Source: DATMYQ01 sp035560935 | GTDB lineage: Bacteria; Bacillota; Negativicutes; Sporomusales; Sporomusaceae | Direction of reading: 5' to 3' | Assembly (NCBI GenBank): GCA_035560935.1 | Contig: DATMYQ010000365.1 | Coordinates: 1 to 17,189, forward strand | Length of the DNA stretch: 17,189 nucleotides | Shown here: piece after piece, positions 15,201-17,189 of the stretch | How the letters are laid out: every line of letters starts with the position of its first letter | How positions within the stretch are numbered: position 1 is the first letter of the stretch | The notes under the pieces: model-generated | The model's input: the letters and a program-made list of their open reading frames with translations, nothing else | The model's database searches: none | What the model was told of the DNA's origin: nothing | Program-made: the position numbers and the translations under genes

Positions 15201-15856
15201 AAATGGCAGCCGGGTCAACGGAAGCAGCCAGCCCGGCAGAACCGGTGCCGGATGCGCTGGCGCAGATTTCCGGGTTGGACAGCGGGGCGGGACTAAAACG
15301 ATTTTTGAACAAACGGGATTTCTATGAAAAAATATTGCGTGAATTCATCAGTGTCCAGGCCGATACGTTGGCGGACATCCGGCGTCAGTTGGAAAATGGT
15401 GATTATAAGACAGCGGAACGGTTGGCGCATACGCTAAAAGGCATTGCCGGCACCATTGGAGCCACCGGTATCCAACAAAAGGCCGGTCAACTGGAAAAAG
15501 CCATTGGCCAAGGAGCTTCTCTGACGGACATGGAAGAAATGCTGGTGTCCGCTACCGCGGCGGTGGACCACCTGGTGCAGCAACTGGCGGCAGCCTTATC
15601 TTTCGTGCCATTCCCGGAGACGCCGGTGACAAACGTTGACTGGGCCGAAGCGGTGGAAAAGCTCACCCGGTTCGAAAAACTTCTGCGAGCCGACGCGGCT
15701 GAAGCCGTCACGTTTTTTGAAGAATCGGCCTTGCTGTTCCACACTGTCCTGGGACCGGCGGCTGCACAGATCGAGCAGGAGTTACAGAACTACAACTTTG
15801 AAACAGTGATGGAACTGCTAAGGGCTGCACGAAAATCCAACCCGTATCTTTCATAA
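12203..15856 (+). CDS. Membrane hybrid histidine kinase: dCache sensor-HAMP-kinase-REC-REC-HPt
   Basis: This 1217-residue sensor holds most of a phosphorelay in one chain. In order it has: TM1 (about 16-38); an extracellular Cache-type sensor (about 40-345, with DPCQRPPYRQG from 166 and SGWTDVF); TM2 (346-366); HAMP (366-418); a coiled coil (about 418-465); HisKA with H475 in SHEIRTP; an ATPase domain with N592 (NYAGNAIKFT), DTGIGL and GGTGLGL; receiver 1 (about 710-830, D765); receiver 2 (about 862-980, D912 in MDMMMPEMDG); and HPt with H1076 (LAHTLKGIAGTIGA) plus a C-terminal tail. All phospho-residues are present, so His-Asp-His transfer within the protein is possible, but no DNA-binding output regulator lies nearby. 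ATG 12203 follows GGAGG at 5 bases. The frame is open back to TTG 12083, so a 40-residue longer form cannot be excluded. Confidence 0.93.
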   Translation: MKNILLGVIGKTSVRRLIVVLVTAEIVIFVMLSGYLAYVSGLRTITDSAGQISSIASDNIKQSVLSYLEEPYRLERVNKNAVLNEEIRLADPVQRDRHFVEMLKTFPHLTNTYIVLSSSEEFGARREDDDSFIVWNTNKEKQTLDYYQYNDLSGRQGYLRSLLSYDPCQRPPYRQGVALQRSGWTDVFASATGRGLVVTKVCPVYSPDGEITGVICASLLLDWLNQFLKSLAVTPNSSIFILTPKEEIIAAIDALPPQPLAVNKVVALTRAGENTLPGQGLQLLKNRVNTLNELKEDVEFSFRFQGEVFYLHASPIQEKNGLQWTSMILIPQKDLTHYLDEMTRQLIFITVIACILALIAGVASARYIVNPIIQMNRMAHNIAAGDFSSRLPLDRQDEIGQLVGAINNMSAKLETQRELEKKATEDARLARDELAAYQQQLEQLVEDRTGELAAAKEVAEAASNAKAEFLANMSHEIRTPLNVIIGMAHLVLKSELDAKQKDHIEKIQSSSQHLLSIINDILDFSKIEMGKLSIENTEFEIYSALDNVVSLIGDKASAKGLELLLEVDPDLPAKLVGDPLRLSQVLINYAGNAIKFTEKGEIVIGVKPVEQTDQDILLHFEVRDTGIGLTEEQRTKLFQSFHQADASTTRKYGGTGLGLAISKKLARLMHGEVGVDSEPGRGSTFWFTARLGKGTATSKVLLPEPDLRNLRVLAVDDNDMARQNLVEMLRSMTFRTDEASSGEQALQRIAVADAEQDSYAIVFLDWQMPGGIDGIETVRRMESLSLVHEPKRVMITAYGQEEVLNAAEEARFEAVLIKPVNPSLLFDAAMRMLGRQTGDLPRRSVERESGIKASDLEAVKGARILLVEDNSLNQEVVTEILKEGGFSVDWAKNGKIAVKMVQEQSYDLVLMDMMMPEMDGITATREIRKESRFDRLPIVAMTANAMNEDRDKCLEAGMNDHVAKPIDPEALFLTLFQWLDSRTKTGLLRPGRKRAAIKEEMAAGSTEAASPAEPVPDALAQISGLDSGAGLKRFLNKRDFYEKILREFISVQADTLADIRRQLENGDYKTAERLAHTLKGIAGTIGATGIQQKAGQLEKAIGQGASLTDMEEMLVSATAAVDHLVQQLAAALSFVPFPETPVTNVDWAEAVEKLTRFEKLLRADAAEAVTFFEESALLFHTVLGPAAAQIEQELQNYNFETVMELLRAARKSNPYLS

Positions 15857-15883
15857 GGCAGGAAGGGTTCTTCCGCTCGCAAT

Positions 15884-15911
15884 AAAAAAACCACCGGGAG
15901 GGTGGCTTTTT
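15884..15911. terminator. Bidirectional terminator between the kinase and the thioesterase
   Basis: CCACC (15891-15895) and GGTGG (15901-15905) flank a GGGAG loop. Seven A bases precede it and TTTTT follows (15907-15911), so the hairpin has a T-run on either strand and can stop both converging genes. Confidence 0.75.
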
Positions 15912-15944
15912 GCGGTGCTGTTCGGATTTATTGCATAGTAGTCT

Positions 15945-16385
15945 TTATTTGCGGACCAGCGACTGGGCTTTTGCCTGCAGCGCGATATCTTCCGGATCGG
16001 TCGCTGTTACTGTCAGTCCGTGAGGCGAGGATTTTCCTTCGCCGTCCACATGGATAAAGGTCAGAAAACCATCCACAACAAAAGCGGCGTCTTTGGGCAA
16101 AATAGCCCGGACATACACGGTCATGCTGGTTCTGCCGGTATAAATCAGTTTACTGTCAAACCGGATGATGCTGCCTTTGGGTACCGGACGGCTGAACACC
16201 ATGCCATGGATATTGACGCAGACTACATGTTCCGGTGAGCTGAGGCTGGCTGCGGCAATAAAGCCTGATTCGACGAACCATTCGGCGCCACGGCCGGCAA
16301 ATAACGTACCGTGATGGTTCAGGTCATTTCCTTTTACCAGATGGTGGAGCGTGAAATTCTGGGGGGCGTTTTCGGCTGGATTCAT
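15945..16385 (-). CDS. Acyl-CoA thioesterase, hotdog fold
   Basis: This 146-residue protein is of the acyl-CoA hydrolase hotdog family, which splits acyl-CoA into free acid and CoA in the cytosol. The family marks are N23-HHG-TLFAGRGAEWFVESGF, where the central hotdog helix carries the conserved Glu/Asp region, then VVCVNIHGMVFSRPVPKG and IIRFDSKLIYTGRTSMTVYV, the beta strands of the fold. The length is normal for a single-domain enzyme that works as a multimer. AAGGAGG (16393-16399) lies 7 bases before ATG 16385. A palindrome sits just upstream. It shares a terminator with the kinase and is divergent from the pRiA4b-like gene. The acyl chain length preferred is not visible from sequence. Confidence 0.87.
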   Translation of the reverse strand: MNPAENAPQNFTLHHLVKGNDLNHHGTLFAGRGAEWFVESGFIAAASLSSPEHVVCVNIHGMVFSRPVPKGSIIRFDSKLIYTGRTSMTVYVRAILPKDAAFVVDGFLTFIHVDGEGKSSPHGLTVTATDPEDIALQAKAQSLVRK

Positions 16386-16406
16386 GGTTTTTCCTCCTTG
16401 CGCGAC

Positions 16407-16424
16407 CCGGGAAAATTTCCCCGG
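16407..16424. promoter_or_regulatory. Palindrome upstream of the thioesterase, possible operator
   Basis: The sequence CCGGGAAAATTTCCCCGG contains a perfect 13-base palindrome core (GGGAAAATTTCCC, 16409-16421). It lies about 8 bases before the thioesterase ribosome binding site on the minus strand. It could be a repressor operator or fold in the mRNA leader. Confidence 0.45.
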
Positions 16425-16429
16425 CCACT

Positions 16430-16459
16430 TTGTGATAAGAGTTTTGTATCAGATATAAT
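16430..16459 (+). promoter_or_regulatory. Possible promoter of the pRiA4b-like gene
   Basis: TTGTGA (16430-16435) and a perfect TATAAT (16454-16459) are 18 bases apart. A start near 16466 would leave a leader of about 118 bases with no obvious structure. Confidence 0.45.
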
Positions 16460-16583
16460 ATAACATGGGCACGGGGCATTCACAAGCACCGCCGGTTTTG
16501 GCGAAACGGGAGAACAGAACCCCAAAAACGATTTTTTTGACGAATTTGTCGAATGAAACAGCATTATACCGGGGAGGATAATC

Positions 16584-17132
16584 ATGAGAACTGTTTATGA
16601 AATGAAAATACAGCTGGAATATATAAAACCACCGGTTTGGCGGAAGTTTTTGGTCCCGGCCGATATCCGGCTGGATCGCCTGCATGCGATTATTCAGTGG
16701 GTTATGGGCTGGAGCAATTATCATTTATTTGAATTTATGGCCGGTAAAATCCGCTATGGCAAGCGCAGTCCGTATGACGATGATTTTCGAGTAGTCAGCG
16801 TGGCTAAAACCAGTTTGAACGAAGTGTTAACCAAAGAAAAGCAAAAAATGCGTTACATATATGATTTCGGCGACGATTGGCTGCACTGCCTGCAATTGAT
16901 GAAAATCCACGAGATGGAAGAATTCCCCGCCTATACCTGTCTTGACGGGAAACGAGCCTGTCCGCCGGAAGACTGCGGTTCCATTCCCGGGTATATGGAA
17001 ATATTGGAGCAACTGGCACTGCCGGAAGACGAGCGGGACGAGGAATTGATGGACTGGCTGGGAGATTATGATCCCGATGCGTTTGACCTGGATACGCTGA
17101 ACCGGAAACTGCGGCGGCTGAAGGTGAAATAG
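16584..17132 (+). CDS. Plasmid pRiA4b ORF-3-family protein
   Basis: This 182-residue protein matches the PRiA4_ORF3 family by its ordered motifs. It starts with YEMKIQLEYIKPPVWRKFLV and continues with a helix LDRLHAIIQWVMGWSNYHLFEF and KIRYG. These are followed by YDDDF, the aromatic/acidic core MRYIYDFGDDWLHCLQL, GKRACPPEDCGSIPGYME, and an acidic tail (DYDPDAFDLDTLNRKLRRL). It covers the whole domain at typical length and is soluble. The family is widespread on plasmids and chromosomes and its function is not established. The paired Cys in RACPPEDCG is common in it. ATG 16584 has GGGGAGG 8 bases upstream. The 57 bases after its stop show a short T-run (17141-17146) but no clear hairpin. Confidence 0.9.
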   Translation: MRTVYEMKIQLEYIKPPVWRKFLVPADIRLDRLHAIIQWVMGWSNYHLFEFMAGKIRYGKRSPYDDDFRVVSVAKTSLNEVLTKEKQKMRYIYDFGDDWLHCLQLMKIHEMEEFPAYTCLDGKRACPPEDCGSIPGYMEILEQLALPEDERDEELMDWLGDYDPDAFDLDTLNRKLRRLKVK

Positions 17133-17189
17133 CGGCGTGCTTTTTTCGGGGAGCTTACGGAATTTAAATAAAAAGTGAGGAAGAAATAC

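Noticed and set aside
1..17189. CRISPR arrays, tRNA or rRNA genes, insertion sequences, prophage
   Set aside because: No spaced direct repeats, cloverleaf-like sequences, transposase or phage proteins, or terminal inverted repeats were seen in any part.

Overview
The window reads as chromosomal DNA of a diderm Firmicute, most likely a Negativicutes/Sporomusaceae-type bacterium. This is inferred from gene content and was not tested by any search. Ribosome binding sites are strong and Firmicutes-like (GGAGG, AAGGAG), and GTG/TTG starts occur. KimA and CheV are typical of Firmicutes. A signal-peptide-bearing double M16 protease and a BarA-style sensor with an on-board HPt domain fit a cell with an outer membrane. 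I saw no tRNA, rRNA, CRISPR array, insertion sequence or phage gene.

Layout, left to right. Bases 1-81 hold the tail of an unidentified gene, followed by a 47-residue coiled-coil microprotein. Next come an exported SYLF-domain protein and a small helical stress protein of the sll1863 type, which form a probable two-gene unit ending at a perfect hairpin. After about 340 bases of leader-like DNA comes kimA, a c-di-AMP-class potassium importer, with a hairpin over its stop codon. A 54-codon gene at 3692-3856, too short for ordinary gene calling, follows behind a possibly folded leader. On the minus strand are cheV (chemotaxis coupling), an orphan lipoprotein and a 906-residue two-domain M16 zinc protease with a strong terminator.

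From 8868 the plus strand carries a near-consensus promoter, a short leader with an intrinsic terminator inside it, and a complete polar amino acid ABC transporter. Its gene order is ATPase, lipoprotein binding protein, permease, permease, and the last three are coupled by overlapping or nearly overlapping codons. A 1217-residue hybrid histidine kinase follows (extracellular sensor, HAMP, kinase, two receivers, HPt). It meets a minus-strand hotdog acyl-CoA thioesterase at a shared bidirectional terminator. Divergent from the thioesterase is a pRiA4b ORF-3-family protein.

The genes fall into envelope or stress proteins, ion homeostasis, motility signalling, periplasmic proteolysis, amino acid uptake and one large phosphorelay sensor. 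I see no obviously new multi-gene system. The least explained parts are the terminator inside the ABC leader, the leader plus microgene at 3597-3856, the KimA leader without a recognisable ydaO riboswitch, and the frame-coherent short ORFs in the first 510 bases.
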